This document shows positions 16,566 through 26,124 of a stretch of 64,000 bases of DNA, piece by piece. The notes under the pieces were generated by a model, which was not told the DNA's origin, made no database searches, and saw nothing but the letters and a program-made list of their open reading frames with translations. Position 1 is the first letter of the stretch, and each line of letters opens with the position of its first letter. The DNA is from Mycolicibacterium holsaticum DSM 44478 = JCM 12374 (lineage in GTDB: Bacteria > Actinomycetota > Actinomycetes > Mycobacteriales > Mycobacteriaceae): NCBI RefSeq assembly GCF_019645835.1, contig NZ_CP080998.1, positions 3,100,001-3,164,000 of the forward strand, in the 5' to 3' direction. Made by a program: the position numbers and the translations under genes.

Positions 16566-17747
16566 CTACCAGCGCAGCAGCGCGCCGATGCCGTCGACCT
16601 CGGTCAGTGCGCCGTCGGCCGCACCCTCGACGGGGGTGATCCACGCCCCGATCTCGAGTGCCCGCTCGACCAGCCGTTCGGTCAGCCGCGGCTCCGCGGT
16701 GACCTGCGTACCCGCAGGGGCCTCCTCACCGGCGTAGAGCAACCCGTTGGCGTCCACCGAGCCCACGTAGCGGACCTCCGGGTCGTACACCAGATGCGCG
16801 ACCCGGCCGTCGTTGAGCGCCCCGGCCACCTCCGACAACCCCAACACCCCGGTTTTGGTCCCGGCGGCGTCGCGCACGTCGGTCAACAGTTGTTGCTCGT
16901 ACTCCTTGTGCTCGGTGTGCAGGCGTTCGGTGAGCATGCGCGCCAGGGAGGTGTCGTCGACGCCGCTGAGCACCCGGGAGTCGGTAAGCACCGTGTCACG
17001 AACGGTCGCCGGAAACCTCGAGACCGCCGCCTCCGTGAAGGCGTCGCCACCGGAGACCAGGATCCGCTGCCAGCCGTGTTGCTCGGCCAACCCCACGGCG
17101 GTTTCGACGACCTGATCCAGGAACCGCTGGCTTCGCTCGCGTTCGCGCGCCTTGCGCTGTTCGCGCACCGGGGTGTTGAACTGTCCGGCCGGGCCGCCGC
17201 CGATCTGACCGGCACGCTCATGTGGCGCCTGGACATACTCGTTCTCCATCGACTGCACCGTGCGCAGCGAACCCATATGCCACTCGAGCAGGCGGGCGTT
17301 CTCGGCGGTGATGACGACGACGCCCGCCCTGCGGCCTTCGTCGAGCAGTTCGAGCAGCGGGTGGATGAACGGGCCGCTGTCCAGCACCAGCCGATTGGGC
17401 ACCGGCATCGCACTTTCGAGCTGCAACGTCCAGTCACCTGCCAGCGCGGCGAAGGCCATGCGACCGCGGCCCGATACGGCCGGGGTCATCAGGGTTTCGA
17501 TCTGCGGCCAAAGCCGCTCGAGGGCGGTGGCCACATCGCGGCCGCGCTCGAAAGCGCCGTCCTCGGCGACCCGGCGCTGCAACTCGCGAAACCGATTCTT
17601 GAGGTCGATGGCGGCAGCGGCGAGGTTCGGGTCCTCGCTAGGGTCGGCGTTGACGTAGACGGACAACACGCCGAGTTCGTCCCCGCGCCGGGTGAGATCT
17701 CGCAATCCTGCGTCGTCGAATTGTTCGACCAAGACCACGGTTCTCAC
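16566..17747 (-). CDS. Vms1/eRF1-like (baeRF/VLRF1 type) putative peptidyl-tRNA hydrolase
   Basis: This 393-residue protein matches the bacterial and archaeal release-factor-1-like families related to Vms1/Ankzf1, which hydrolyse peptidyl-tRNA on stalled large ribosomal subunits. It shows the RNase H-like eRF1 domain 2 core (FIHPLLELLDEGRRAGVVVITAENARLLEWHMG, residues about 127-159). A glycine-rich loop follows, GGGPAGQ at 183-189, where catalytic GGQ-like sequences lie, with a basic helix REQRKARERERSQRFLDQVVETA after it. An L7Ae-like C-terminal domain (GRVAHLVYDPEV) is also visible. It starts 16 bases after the relA stop, so it is very probably in the relA operon. Function is inferred from family only. 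Confidence 0.75.
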   Translation of the reverse strand: MRTVVLVEQFDDAGLRDLTRRGDELGVLSVYVNADPSEDPNLAAAAIDLKNRFRELQRRVAEDGAFERGRDVATALERLWPQIETLMTPAVSGRGRMAFAALAGDWTLQLESAMPVPNRLVLDSGPFIHPLLELLDEGRRAGVVVITAENARLLEWHMGSLRTVQSMENEYVQAPHERAGQIGGGPAGQFNTPVREQRKARERERSQRFLDQVVETAVGLAEQHGWQRILVSGGDAFTEAAVSRFPATVRDTVLTDSRVLSGVDDTSLARMLTERLHTEHKEYEQQLLTDVRDAAGTKTGVLGLSEVAGALNDGRVAHLVYDPEVRYVGSVDANGLLYAGEEAPAGTQVTAEPRLTERLVERALEIGAWITPVEGAADGALTEVDGIGALLRW

Positions 17748-17763
17748 CCTTCAGCTGGCGATT

Positions 17764-20124
17764 TCAGGCCGCCGACGTCACCCGGTAGACGTCGTAGACA
17801 CCCTCGACATTACGCACCACGTTGAGCACGTGCCCCAGATGCTTGGGATCACCCATCTCGAAGGTGAACCGGCTGATCGCCACCCGGTCGTTGGAGGTCG
17901 TCACCGATGCCGACAGGATGTTCACCTTTTCGTCGGCGAGCACCCGCGTCACATCCGACAGCAGCCGGTGGCGGTCCAGGGCTTCGACCTGAATGGCGAC
18001 CAGGAACACCGACGACGGCGACGGCGCCCACAGCACCTCGATGATCCGTTCTGACTGTTCCTGCAGCGACGCGGCATTCGTGCAGTCGGTACGGTGCACG
18101 CTGACCCCGCCGCCGCGGGTGACAAAACCCATGATGTTGTCGCCCGGCACCGGCGTGCAGCACTTGGCCAGTTTGGTCAGCACCCCCGGCGCGCCGGGCA
18201 CCGCGACGCCGACATCCTCGGAGCTGCGCTGGCGCACCGGCATCGTGGCCGGAGTGGACCGTTCGGCCAGTTCGTCGACGGCTTCCTCGTCACCGCCGAA
18301 CTGGGCCACCAGCCGCTGCACGATGTGCCGCGCCGACACATGGCCCTCGCCGATCGCGGTGTACAGCGCCGATACGTCCGCATACCGCAGATCTCTGGCC
18401 AGACCGGACATCGACTCGGCACTCACCAAGCGCTGCAACGGAAGTCCGCCGCGGCGTACCTCACGGGCGATCGCGTCCTTGCCCGCCTCCAACGCCTCCT
18501 CGCGGCGCTCCTTGGCGAACCACTGACGGATCTTGGCCCGCGCACGCGGCGACACCACAAAGGTCTGCCAGTCGCGCGACGGTCCGGCGTTGGGCGCCTT
18601 GGAGGTGAAAACCTCGACGACTTCCCCGTTTTCGAGTTTGCGTTCCAGCGCGACGAGCCGGCCGTTGACCCGCGCGCCGATGCACCGGTGCCCGACCTCG
18701 GTGTGCACCGCGTAGGCGAAGTCCACGGGGGTCGATCCGGTCGGCAGGGTGACCACGTCGCCCTTCGGGGTGAACACGAAGATCTCCTGCACGGCGAGGT
18801 CGTAGCGCAGCGACTCGAGGAACTCGCCGGGGTCGGCGGCTTCCCGCTGCCAGTCGAGCAGTTGACGCATCCACGCCATGTCGTCGATCTCGGCGGCGGC
18901 GTGCGGGTGCGGAACGCCGTTGCGGCCCTTGGATTCCTTGTACCGCCAGTGCGCGGCGATGCCCCACTCGGCGGTCTTGTGCATGTCGTGGGTGCGGATC
19001 TGGATCTCCAGCGGTTTGCCCTCGGAGCCCACGACGGTGGTGTGCAGCGACTGATACACGCCGTAGCGGGGTTGGGCGATGTAGTCCTTGAACCGCCCGG
19101 CCATCGGCTGCCACAACGAGTGCACCACGCCGAGCGCGGCGTAGCAGTCCCGGATCTCGTCGCACAGGATCCGCACCCCGACCAGGTCGTGGATGTCGTC
19201 GAAGTCGCGGCCCTTGACGATCATCTTCTGATAGATCGACCAGTAGTGCTTGGGTCGGCCCTCCACCACCGCGTTGATCTTGGAGGCGGTGAGCGTCGCG
19301 GCGATCTCGTCGCGCACCTTGGCCAGGTAGGTGTCGCGCGACGGGGCCCGGTCGGCGACCAGACGCACGATCTCGTCGTACTTCTTGGGGTGCAGGATGG
19401 CGAACGACAAATCCTCGAGTTCCCACTTCACCGTCGCCATGCCGAGGCGATGCGCCAGCGGCGCAATGACTTCCAGCGTCTCGCGGGCCTTGCGGGCCTG
19501 CTTCTCGGGCGGCAGGAACCGCATGGTGCGCATGTTGTGCAGCCGGTCGGCGACCTTGATGACCAGAACGCGGGCGTCGCGGGCCATCGCGATGATCATC
19601 TTGCGGATGGTTTCGCCTTCGGCCGCCGTACCCAGCGCGACCTGGTCCAGCTTGGTGACGCCGTCGACGAGGTGACCGACCTCGGCGCCGAACTCCTCGG
19701 TCAACGCCTCCAACGTGTAGCCGGTGTCCTCGACGGTGTCGTGCAGCAGCGCGGCGATCAGCGTGGTGGTGTCCATGCCGAGCTCGGCCAGGATATTGGC
19801 CACCGCCAACGGGTGGGTGATGTACGGGTCACCGGAACGGCGCATCTGATCGGCGTGCCGCTCCTCGGCCACCTCGTAAGCCCGCTGCAGTAACTGCAGG
19901 TTGGCCTTGGGGTAGAACTCCTTGTGCACCGCAACCAGCGGCTCGAGCACCGGGTTGACGGCGCTGCGCTGTGCCGTCATCCGTCGGGCCAACCGGGCAC
20001 GCACCCGACGCGACGCGCTGGTGGATGTCTTGGGCACCTCGAGCGGCTGGGTTTCCGGCGATTGCGCGCTGGGGGGCGCCTGCACGGCCTGACCGGTGCG
20101 GGGGGTATCTCCGCTGGCAGCCAT
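17764..20124 (-). CDS. relA: bifunctional (p)ppGpp synthetase/hydrolase
   Basis: This 786-residue RelA/SpoT homologue makes and degrades the stringent alarmone. ATG 20124 is preceded by AGGAGG with 5-base spacing, preferred over the GTG at 20130 inside that site. The domains are: the HD hydrolase with [11 protein letters not shown] (H128, D129); the synthetase with [32 protein letters not shown] and [13 protein letters not shown] with [31 protein letters not shown]; a zinc-finger/helical region; and a C-terminal ACT domain. Both catalytic halves look intact. It is orthologous to Rv2583c and downstream of apt; the gap is 46 bases. The Vms1-like gene follows. Confidence 0.97.
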   Translation of the reverse strand: MAASGDTPRTGQAVQAPPSAQSPETQPLEVPKTSTSASRRVRARLARRMTAQRSAVNPVLEPLVAVHKEFYPKANLQLLQRAYEVAEERHADQMRRSGDPYITHPLAVANILAELGMDTTTLIAALLHDTVEDTGYTLEALTEEFGAEVGHLVDGVTKLDQVALGTAAEGETIRKMIIAMARDARVLVIKVADRLHNMRTMRFLPPEKQARKARETLEVIAPLAHRLGMATVKWELEDLSFAILHPKKYDEIVRLVADRAPSRDTYLAKVRDEIAATLTASKINAVVEGRPKHYWSIYQKMIVKGRDFDDIHDLVGVRILCDEIRDCYAALGVVHSLWQPMAGRFKDYIAQPRYGVYQSLHTTVVGSEGKPLEIQIRTHDMHKTAEWGIAAHWRYKESKGRNGVPHPHAAAEIDDMAWMRQLLDWQREAADPGEFLESLRYDLAVQEIFVFTPKGDVVTLPTGSTPVDFAYAVHTEVGHRCIGARVNGRLVALERKLENGEVVEVFTSKAPNAGPSRDWQTFVVSPRARAKIRQWFAKERREEALEAGKDAIAREVRRGGLPLQRLVSAESMSGLARDLRYADVSALYTAIGEGHVSARHIVQRLVAQFGGDEEAVDELAERSTPATMPVRQRSSEDVGVAVPGAPGVLTKLAKCCTPVPGDNIMGFVTRGGGVSVHRTDCTNAASLQEQSERIIEVLWAPSPSSVFLVAIQVEALDRHRLLSDVTRVLADEKVNILSASVTTSNDRVAISRFTFEMGDPKHLGHVLNVVRNVEGVYDVYRVTSAA

Positions 20125-20170
20125 GGTCACCTCCTGTCCAGCTACAACGTCCAGACCTCGAGGATATCGT

Positions 20171-20725
20171 TCAGACGGTGTGCAGCGACGTCACCGGCAG
20201 GCCGGCGAGCGCGGCGCGGCCACCGAGCGCCCCCAATTCCAGCACCACCGCGGCCCCGGTGACCGTCGCACCCGCGTGTTGCAGCAGTTTCACCGTCGCG
20301 GCCACCGTGCCGCCGGTGGCCAGCACGTCATCGATGATGAACACCGAGCGCCCGGTGAGGTCGATGCCGTCGGCGGGAATCTCCAGCGCCGCCGTGCCGT
20401 ATTCCAGCGAATAGGTTTCGGTGCGCACCGGCGGCGGCAGCTTGCCGCCTTTGCGGACCGCCAGCACCCCGGTGCCGAGCCGGATCGCGACCGCCGCGCC
20501 GAGCAGGAAGCCTCGCGCGTCGATGCCGGCGACCAGGTCGGCGGCCTGCGCCGGCTGCGCCAGCGCGTCGGTGACGACCGCGAGCCCGTGCGCATCGGCC
20601 AGCAGCGGCGTCAGGTCTTTGAACTGGATGCCCGGTTCCGGGAAGTCGGGCACCGCACGCAGCATCGAGGCGATCAGCCCCGACACGTCGCCGTCTGATG
20701 CGGTCGGCCCGGCGGTTCCGGTCAC
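20171..20725 (-). CDS. apt: adenine phosphoribosyltransferase
   Basis: This 184-residue purine salvage enzyme converts adenine and PRPP to AMP. The PRPP-binding motif [13 protein letters not shown] is clear, with [16 protein letters not shown] (the flexible-loop and base-binding region) before it. Start GTG 20725 overlaps the stop of the lipoprotein gene by 4 bases (GTGA). The order secD-secF-lipoprotein-apt-relA is the same as in M. tuberculosis (Rv2584c). Coupling of apt to relA is common and links purine salvage with (p)ppGpp metabolism. Confidence 0.95.
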   Translation of the reverse strand: MTGTAGPTASDGDVSGLIASMLRAVPDFPEPGIQFKDLTPLLADAHGLAVVTDALAQPAQAADLVAGIDARGFLLGAAVAIRLGTGVLAVRKGGKLPPPVRTETYSLEYGTAALEIPADGIDLTGRSVFIIDDVLATGGTVAATVKLLQHAGATVTGAAVVLELGALGGRAALAGLPVTSLHTV

Positions 20726-22374
20726 CGCCCCAGCGTCCAGCGGTCCATGTTCCACCCCGCACCCCATCGCGTCGGATTGCTCTGCACCGCGTACATCTTG
20801 TTCGACGTCAGCACGGTGCGCTGCTGACGGTACAGCGGAAGGGTCGGCATGTCGGCCCACAGGATGGTGCCGCCCTCGCCGAGCAGCCGGGCGGTTTCCT
20901 TGGGATCAGCCGTCGCCGCCAATGTGTCGATGATCTCGTCGATCCGCGGGTTGGAGTAGCGCGACAGGTTGTTGCCGTTGGTCGAATGCAGATCGTAGGC
21001 GTCGATCGCGGACGACCCGCTCGACCCGCTGCCCGGCGCTCCGCCGGTGGTGGCGATCAACACGTCGATTTCGTTGTTGCGCAGGGTCATCGGTCCTGTC
21101 GTCTCGGTGGCGACGTCCTGCACGGTGATCCCGGCCGGTGCACACGCCTGCGCGATGGTGCCGACGGTCGCCGCCAGCCTCGGGTTGGGGCTCTGGTACC
21201 CGATGCGCACGGTCAGCGGTCGCCCGTCCAGCGCGGCGCGGGCCGCATCGGGGTTGGCGGCGACGAACTCTTTGGCCTCGGCGGCCCCTTCGACGCCGCT
21301 GTAGGCGTCCTCGGTCGTCGGGTTCAGGCGTGCGTTGGCGATCGGCGTTCCGGCGTTGCGCGCGATCGCGTCGCGCGGTGTGCAATGGGCCAGCGCGCGA
21401 CGCGCCGGGGTGGGCGCCAGCGGGCCCTGCGAGGCGAAGATCAGCTGTTCGATAGCCGCCGACGGGGTTTCGGTGCGGACGTAGTCGTCGGGCGGGTTCA
21501 GCGTGCCCGACGAACCGGTCGCGATGTCGACGACGTCGTAGGCGCCCTCGTTGACCCGGTCCTGCATCGCCTCCGGCCGCGGCCAGACGGTCACCTTGTC
21601 GGTGACCGGCGCTGTGCCCCACCACTTCTCGTTGGCGACCAGCACCACCGCACCCTCGTCGGTCACCGAGTCCAGCTTGTACGGACCCGACGACGGGAAC
21701 TTCTTGAGATCCAGATCGGGGGTGAGCTTCCAGGTGCTGTTCCAGACCTGCGCGATGCGTTCGACCGTCGCGCCGTCGTTGTTGGCGACCGCGGTGGCGA
21801 CCCCGCCGTCGTCCAGACCCAGCACGTCGGCGACGACGTGTGAGGGCATCATCGACGTCGCGCTGAACAGCTGGCCGTAGTCGACGAAGCCGCGCTCGGG
21901 GACAAACGACACCCGCGCCTTCTTCTGCCCCGGCGTGCAGTCGATGCCGGCGATGTCGCCGTATCCGGCGCGGCTGGCCGCGTCGAAACCGGCGAACCGG
22001 CCGGACTGCGACGCCCATGCCAGCACCATGTCGTCGCAGGTGACGGGCTTACCGTCGGAGTAGACGGCGTCGGCGTTGATCTCGTAGTCGAGTACCAGCG
22101 GGCTGCGCCCCACCACCGACACCGAACCGAAGTCGTGATCGCCGACGATCTGGCCGTCGGGTCCGTGATAGCTGAAGCCGGTCAACACGCGCGCGAACGC
22201 CTGGGGCGCACCGGAGGCCGCGCCCTCGACGGTGTTGGTGTTGTACGTGCCCAGCGGGCCGTCGACGGCGTAGTCGATGCTGTCGGCGGGGCTGCGCGAG
22301 CACGATGCCAGCCCCGCGGCGCCCAGCAACAGCACTGCCGCCAAGACGCCGGCGCGCCGGCACTGGCCAGTCAT
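20722..22374 (-). CDS. ABC transporter substrate-binding lipoprotein, family 5
   Basis: This 550-residue exported protein, orthologous to Rv2585c, belongs to the DppA/OppA solute-binding family. The signal peptide ends in lipobox LASC, so C25 would be lipidated and anchor the protein outside the membrane. The family core is visible in [36 protein letters not shown] and a late [43 protein letters not shown]. No permease or ATPase genes lie beside it, so it may partner with a remote transporter or serve another envelope role. It starts 6 bases after secF, within the sec operon. Confidence 0.92.
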   Translation of the reverse strand: MTGQCRRAGVLAAVLLLGAAGLASCSRSPADSIDYAVDGPLGTYNTNTVEGAASGAPQAFARVLTGFSYHGPDGQIVGDHDFGSVSVVGRSPLVLDYEINADAVYSDGKPVTCDDMVLAWASQSGRFAGFDAASRAGYGDIAGIDCTPGQKKARVSFVPERGFVDYGQLFSATSMMPSHVVADVLGLDDGGVATAVANNDGATVERIAQVWNSTWKLTPDLDLKKFPSSGPYKLDSVTDEGAVVLVANEKWWGTAPVTDKVTVWPRPEAMQDRVNEGAYDVVDIATGSSGTLNPPDDYVRTETPSAAIEQLIFASQGPLAPTPARRALAHCTPRDAIARNAGTPIANARLNPTTEDAYSGVEGAAEAKEFVAANPDAARAALDGRPLTVRIGYQSPNPRLAATVGTIAQACAPAGITVQDVATETTGPMTLRNNEIDVLIATTGGAPGSGSSGSSAIDAYDLHSTNGNNLSRYSNPRIDEIIDTLAATADPKETARLLGEGGTILWADMPTLPLYRQQRTVLTSNKMYAVQSNPTRWGAGWNMDRWTLGR

Positions 22375-22380
22375 CTCCGG

Positions 22381-23670
22381 CTACCGCCGCCGCGTGTTGC
22401 GCTTACCCGACGGCCGTCCGGTTCGGCTGGTGGTGGGCCGTACCGGCCGTGCGCCCGGCGCCGGCTTGTCCGGTGGCGGGGTGCTGCTGGGCACCGATGC
22501 CGCCGCAACGGTCTGCGGTGCGTCGTCCTTGCCGTCGTCGGCCTCGGCGGCCTCGGTGGTGTCGATGTCGGTGTCGGTGTCGGTGTCGGCTGCCCTGGTC
22601 TCTGCGCCCTTGCGGCGGTTCATCACCCGGCGGGTGTGGTTGCGCACCTGGTCGGTGCGCTCGCGCAGCGTCACCAGGAGCGGGGTGGCGAAGAAGATCG
22701 ACGAATAGGTCCCGACGATCACACCGACCAACTGCACCAGCGCGAGGTCCATCAACGTGCCCACACCCAACAGCCACACCGCCACCACCATCAGCGCGAT
22801 GATCGGCAGCACGGAGATCACGCTGGTGTTGATCGAACGCATGAAGGTCTGGTTGACGGCGAGGTTGGCCTGCTCGGCGAAGGTCCGGCGGGTGGTGTGT
22901 TCGAAGCCGTGGGTGTTCTCCTCCACCTTGTCGAACACGATGACGGTGTCGTACAGCGAGAAGCCCAGGATGGTCAGCAGCCCGATCACCATCGCCGGGG
23001 TGACCTCGAAGCCGACGATCGAGTACACGCCCGCGGTGACCACCAGGTCGAACACCAGCGTGGCCATCGCCGCGAGCGACATGTAGCGCTCGTAGCGCAC
23101 GGTGATGTAGATGGTGGCCAGGACGATGAAGACCACCAGGGCGATCAGCGCCTTCTGGGTGATCTGGCCGCCCCAGGTCTCGGAGACCGCCGAATCGCTG
23201 ATGGCCTGCTTGCTCGGCTGCCCGTCGGGACCCGTGGGTTTGAAGGCGTCGAACAGCGCGGTGCGCAGCTGTTCGGTTTCCTCGTTGGTCAGGTGCTCGG
23301 AACGGATCTGCACGGTGGCCGATCCGCCGCTGCCGACCACCACGGTCGATTCCGGGCTCTTGCCCAGCGTCTGGCTGAACACGTCTTCGACCTGCTGCAC
23401 CGAGACGGTGCCGGTCTGGGTCGTGGCCGGCATCGACACCTTGGTGCCGCCCTCGAAGTCGATGCCGAACGTGAACCCGCGCAACAACATGCTCGCCAGG
23501 CATACCGCGACGATCAGCCCGCTGATCAGGTACCACATCTTGCGCTTGCCGACGACCTCGAACGCGCCGGTGCCGGTGTAGAGCCGGACGAAGAAACCGT
23601 GCTTCGGTGCGGCGGATTCCAGGCTGGGCGCCTCGACGGCGGTCGTTTCCGATGATTGCTTTGCGGCCAT
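22381..23670 (-). CDS. secF: protein translocase subunit SecF
   Basis: This 429-residue inner-membrane protein, with SecD, uses the proton gradient to pull exported proteins across after SecA. It has a first membrane segment (WYLISGLIVAVCLASMLLRG), the SecF signature FGIDFEGGTKVSMP, and an extracytoplasmic P4-like domain. Five further helices include VGFEVTPAMVIGLLTILGFSLYDTVIVFDKVEEN. A basic, low-complexity C-terminal tail of about 80 residues (DTDTDTDIDTTEAAEADD, RPTTSRTGRPSGKRNTRRR) is cytoplasmic. The gene is three bases downstream of secD. Confidence 0.96.
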   Translation of the reverse strand: MAAKQSSETTAVEAPSLESAAPKHGFFVRLYTGTGAFEVVGKRKMWYLISGLIVAVCLASMLLRGFTFGIDFEGGTKVSMPATTQTGTVSVQQVEDVFSQTLGKSPESTVVVGSGGSATVQIRSEHLTNEETEQLRTALFDAFKPTGPDGQPSKQAISDSAVSETWGGQITQKALIALVVFIVLATIYITVRYERYMSLAAMATLVFDLVVTAGVYSIVGFEVTPAMVIGLLTILGFSLYDTVIVFDKVEENTHGFEHTTRRTFAEQANLAVNQTFMRSINTSVISVLPIIALMVVAVWLLGVGTLMDLALVQLVGVIVGTYSSIFFATPLLVTLRERTDQVRNHTRRVMNRRKGAETRAADTDTDTDIDTTEAAEADDGKDDAPQTVAAASVPSSTPPPDKPAPGARPVRPTTSRTGRPSGKRNTRRR

Positions 23671-23673
23671 ATG

Positions 23674-25452
23674 TCAGTCCCGTCCCGTCACGCTCGCCGC
23701 CGCTCGTCGCTCTCGGGCGATCTGCTGCACCGCGCCGAGGCCGTTCAGTGCCGGTTTGGCGAAGGTCGTCGACTTCGACGCCAGATACACCAGCGGCCAC
23801 GTCACCAGGAAGACGACCAGGACGTCGAGCACCGTCGTCAAGCCCAGGGTGAACGCGAACCCCTTCACCTGGCCGACCGCCAGGATGTACAACACCACGG
23901 CGGCCAACAGCGTCACCGCGTTACCGGACACGATCGTCTTGCGGGCCCTGGCCCAACCGCGCGGTACCGCCGACCGGAACGACCGCCCCTCACGTATCTC
24001 GTCCTTGATGCGTTCGAAGAACACCACGAACGAGTCGGCCGTCATACCGATGCCGATGACCAGACCGGCGATACCGGCCAGGTCGAGCGTGTAGCCGATC
24101 CATCTGCCCAGCAGCACCAGAATCGCGTAAACCATTGCGCCCGAAGCGACCAGCGACAGTGCGGTGAGCACCCCCAGCAGTCGGTAGTAGAGCAGGGAGT
24201 ACAGCAACACCAGCGCCAGCCCGACCGCACCGGCGATCAGACCGGCCCGCAGCGAGGACAATCCCAGTGTGGCCGAGACGGTTTCGGCCTCTGACGACTC
24301 GAACGACAACGGCAGCGAACCGTACTTCAACACGTTGGCCAGTTCGCGCGCCGATTGCTGGTTGAACTTGCCGGTGATCTGAGTGCGGCCACCGGGGATC
24401 GCTTCCTGGATCGCGGGCGCGCTGACCACCTTGGAGTCGAGCACGAACGCGGTCTGGGTGCCGACGTTGGCGGCGGTGAAGTCGGCCCACGTCTTGGAGG
24501 CTTCGCTCTTGAACTGCAGGTCGACGACGTATTCGCCGCGCTGCTGATCCAGCCCCGAGCTGGCGGTCTCGATCTGCTCACCGTTGATGATCGACGGGGC
24601 CAGCAGGTAGACCTCGTTGCCGTCGGTCGAGCAGGTGATCAGCGGCAGGTTCGGGTCGTCGTTGCCGGCGAGCACGTCGTCCTCGCCGCAGCGGGTGGCC
24701 TGGAACTGCAACGCGAGGATCTGGATCTGCTGGTCGGTGCTCTGGCGCAACTGCTTCTCGTCGGAGATGCGTTGCTGCAGCGGCACGTCGTCGGGCGACG
24801 GCGGGGCCGGGGCCTGGGTGGGCGACGGCGGCGCCGGGGTGGGCGACGGGGTCGGCGCGGGTTGAGCGGGTGGTTCCTGCGGATACGGGCGCGGCTGCGG
24901 GGCGGGTGCCTCCGGCGGTGCCTGCCCGTCAGGCGCGGGCGGCAGCGTGGCACCGGGCTCACCCGGAGGTGCCGCGGGCATGCCGGGCATACCGGGCATA
25001 CCGGTGCCGGGCATGCCGCCGGGCGGTGCGCCCTCTGGCCCTTCCGTCGGCGACTGCTGCGGCATGGGCTGGGCGGGGATGGCGTGGATGACCGGACGGA
25101 TATAGAGCCGCGCGGTCTGGCCGAGGTTGCGCGCGTCGCTGGTGTCGCTGCCGGGCACCGTGATGACGAGGTTGCTGCCGTCGATGATGACCTCGGAGCC
25201 CGAAACGCCTAGCCCGTTGACCCGGTCGTTGATGATCTGTTGGGCCTGGCTGAGCGCTTCACGGGTGGGTGCCGACCCGTCGGGCGTGCGCGCGGTCAGG
25301 GTCACCCGGGTGCCGCCCTGCAGGTCGATGCCCAGCTTCGGCTCCGCATGCTTGTCGCCAGTGAAGAAGACAAGACAGTACGCGCCGATGAGCAACACCG
25401 CGAAAAGCGTCAGATAACGGGCAGGATGCACCGGCGCCGAAGACGATGCCAC
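23674..25452 (-). CDS. secD: protein translocase subunit SecD
   Basis: This 592-residue partner of SecF has an N-terminal membrane helix ([18 protein letters not shown]). The large extracytoplasmic domain begins [14 protein letters not shown]. Five C-terminal helices include the conserved [34 protein letters not shown]. Residues about 126-222 are a long Pro/Ala/Gly-rich insertion in the periplasmic domain ([13 protein letters not shown] and [22 protein letters not shown]), which varies among mycobacteria and is probably disordered. GTG 25452 is the start; a GAGGAG lies about 11 bases upstream. Confidence 0.96.
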   Translation of the reverse strand: MASSSAPVHPARYLTLFAVLLIGAYCLVFFTGDKHAEPKLGIDLQGGTRVTLTARTPDGSAPTREALSQAQQIINDRVNGLGVSGSEVIIDGSNLVITVPGSDTSDARNLGQTARLYIRPVIHAIPAQPMPQQSPTEGPEGAPPGGMPGTGMPGMPGMPAAPPGEPGATLPPAPDGQAPPEAPAPQPRPYPQEPPAQPAPTPSPTPAPPSPTQAPAPPSPDDVPLQQRISDEKQLRQSTDQQIQILALQFQATRCGEDDVLAGNDDPNLPLITCSTDGNEVYLLAPSIINGEQIETASSGLDQQRGEYVVDLQFKSEASKTWADFTAANVGTQTAFVLDSKVVSAPAIQEAIPGGRTQITGKFNQQSARELANVLKYGSLPLSFESSEAETVSATLGLSSLRAGLIAGAVGLALVLLYSLLYYRLLGVLTALSLVASGAMVYAILVLLGRWIGYTLDLAGIAGLVIGIGMTADSFVVFFERIKDEIREGRSFRSAVPRGWARARKTIVSGNAVTLLAAVVLYILAVGQVKGFAFTLGLTTVLDVLVVFLVTWPLVYLASKSTTFAKPALNGLGAVQQIARERRAAASVTGRD

Positions 25453-25516
25453 GTTTCAGGGTCTCCTCGAGGTCAGTTCGTGAGCACCGCAAAGCGTACG
25501 TGCTCTTGCTGAGTCC

Positions 25517-25861
25517 TCAGCTGTCAGTCTTGGTGTTGGGGCTCTCGGTGAGTTCGGCGGCGCTCGATTCCGCGGAGTCGGTCTCATCGAAATCGTCGTC
25601 GAGATCGTCGTCGATGCGGTCGCGCACGGCCAGCTTCATCCAGGTGGTGACCACCCCGGGGGCGATCTCCAACTCGACGTTGTCGTCGGTGATCGCGGTG
25701 ATGGTGCCCTGCAGGCCCGAGGTGGTGTGGATGCGGTCGCCGATCTCAAGCGAATTGTGCAGGTCGATGGTGGCCTGCATCGCCTTCTTCTGGCGCCGCG
25801 ACGCGAAGAACATGAACGCGCCCAGCACGATGAGTAGGGGTAGGAAGATGACGAGGTCCAT
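25517..25861 (-). CDS. yajC: preprotein translocase accessory subunit YajC
   Basis: This 114-residue protein has one N-terminal membrane helix (MDLVIFLPLLIVLGAFMFFASRRQKK). The conserved cytoplasmic domain reads LEIGDRIHTTSGLQGTITAITDDNVELEIAPGVVTTWMKLAVRDRI, and an acidic tail follows. YajC associates with SecDF and the holotranslocon. It begins the yajC-secD-secF unit, as in Rv2588c. The gap to the divergent aldehyde dehydrogenase (262 bases) holds both promoters; no clear operator was seen in it. Confidence 0.95.
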   Translation of the reverse strand: MDLVIFLPLLIVLGAFMFFASRRQKKAMQATIDLHNSLEIGDRIHTTSGLQGTITAITDDNVELEIAPGVVTTWMKLAVRDRIDDDLDDDFDETDSAESSAAELTESPNTKTDS

Positions 25862-26124
25862 GAAGATAAATTTCTTTCGTTAGGTCTTGCGGTCACGGCG
25901 CGCAGACGGCAGGCCAAGCGCCTCGTAAGTGACCAGTGTGCCATTGTGCCGGGTGTCGCTGATGGACGCACCTGTCCTCCGGCCCGCCAACGACGAAATC
26001 CGTCGCCGCTCGCCAGCACCGCCGGTGATCTCGTCGCCGACCCGCTGAGTTTGTGGTCGAATCGGTGTATCCGAGTCATTTTCCCGCGCCGGTCCCCGCA
26101 GATCTTTGACGACAGGAGCCCCCG

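Noticed and set aside
20698..21843. 381-codon plus-strand frame opposite the lipoprotein gene
   Set aside because: Antisense shadow; the lipoprotein has a lipobox and family motifs.
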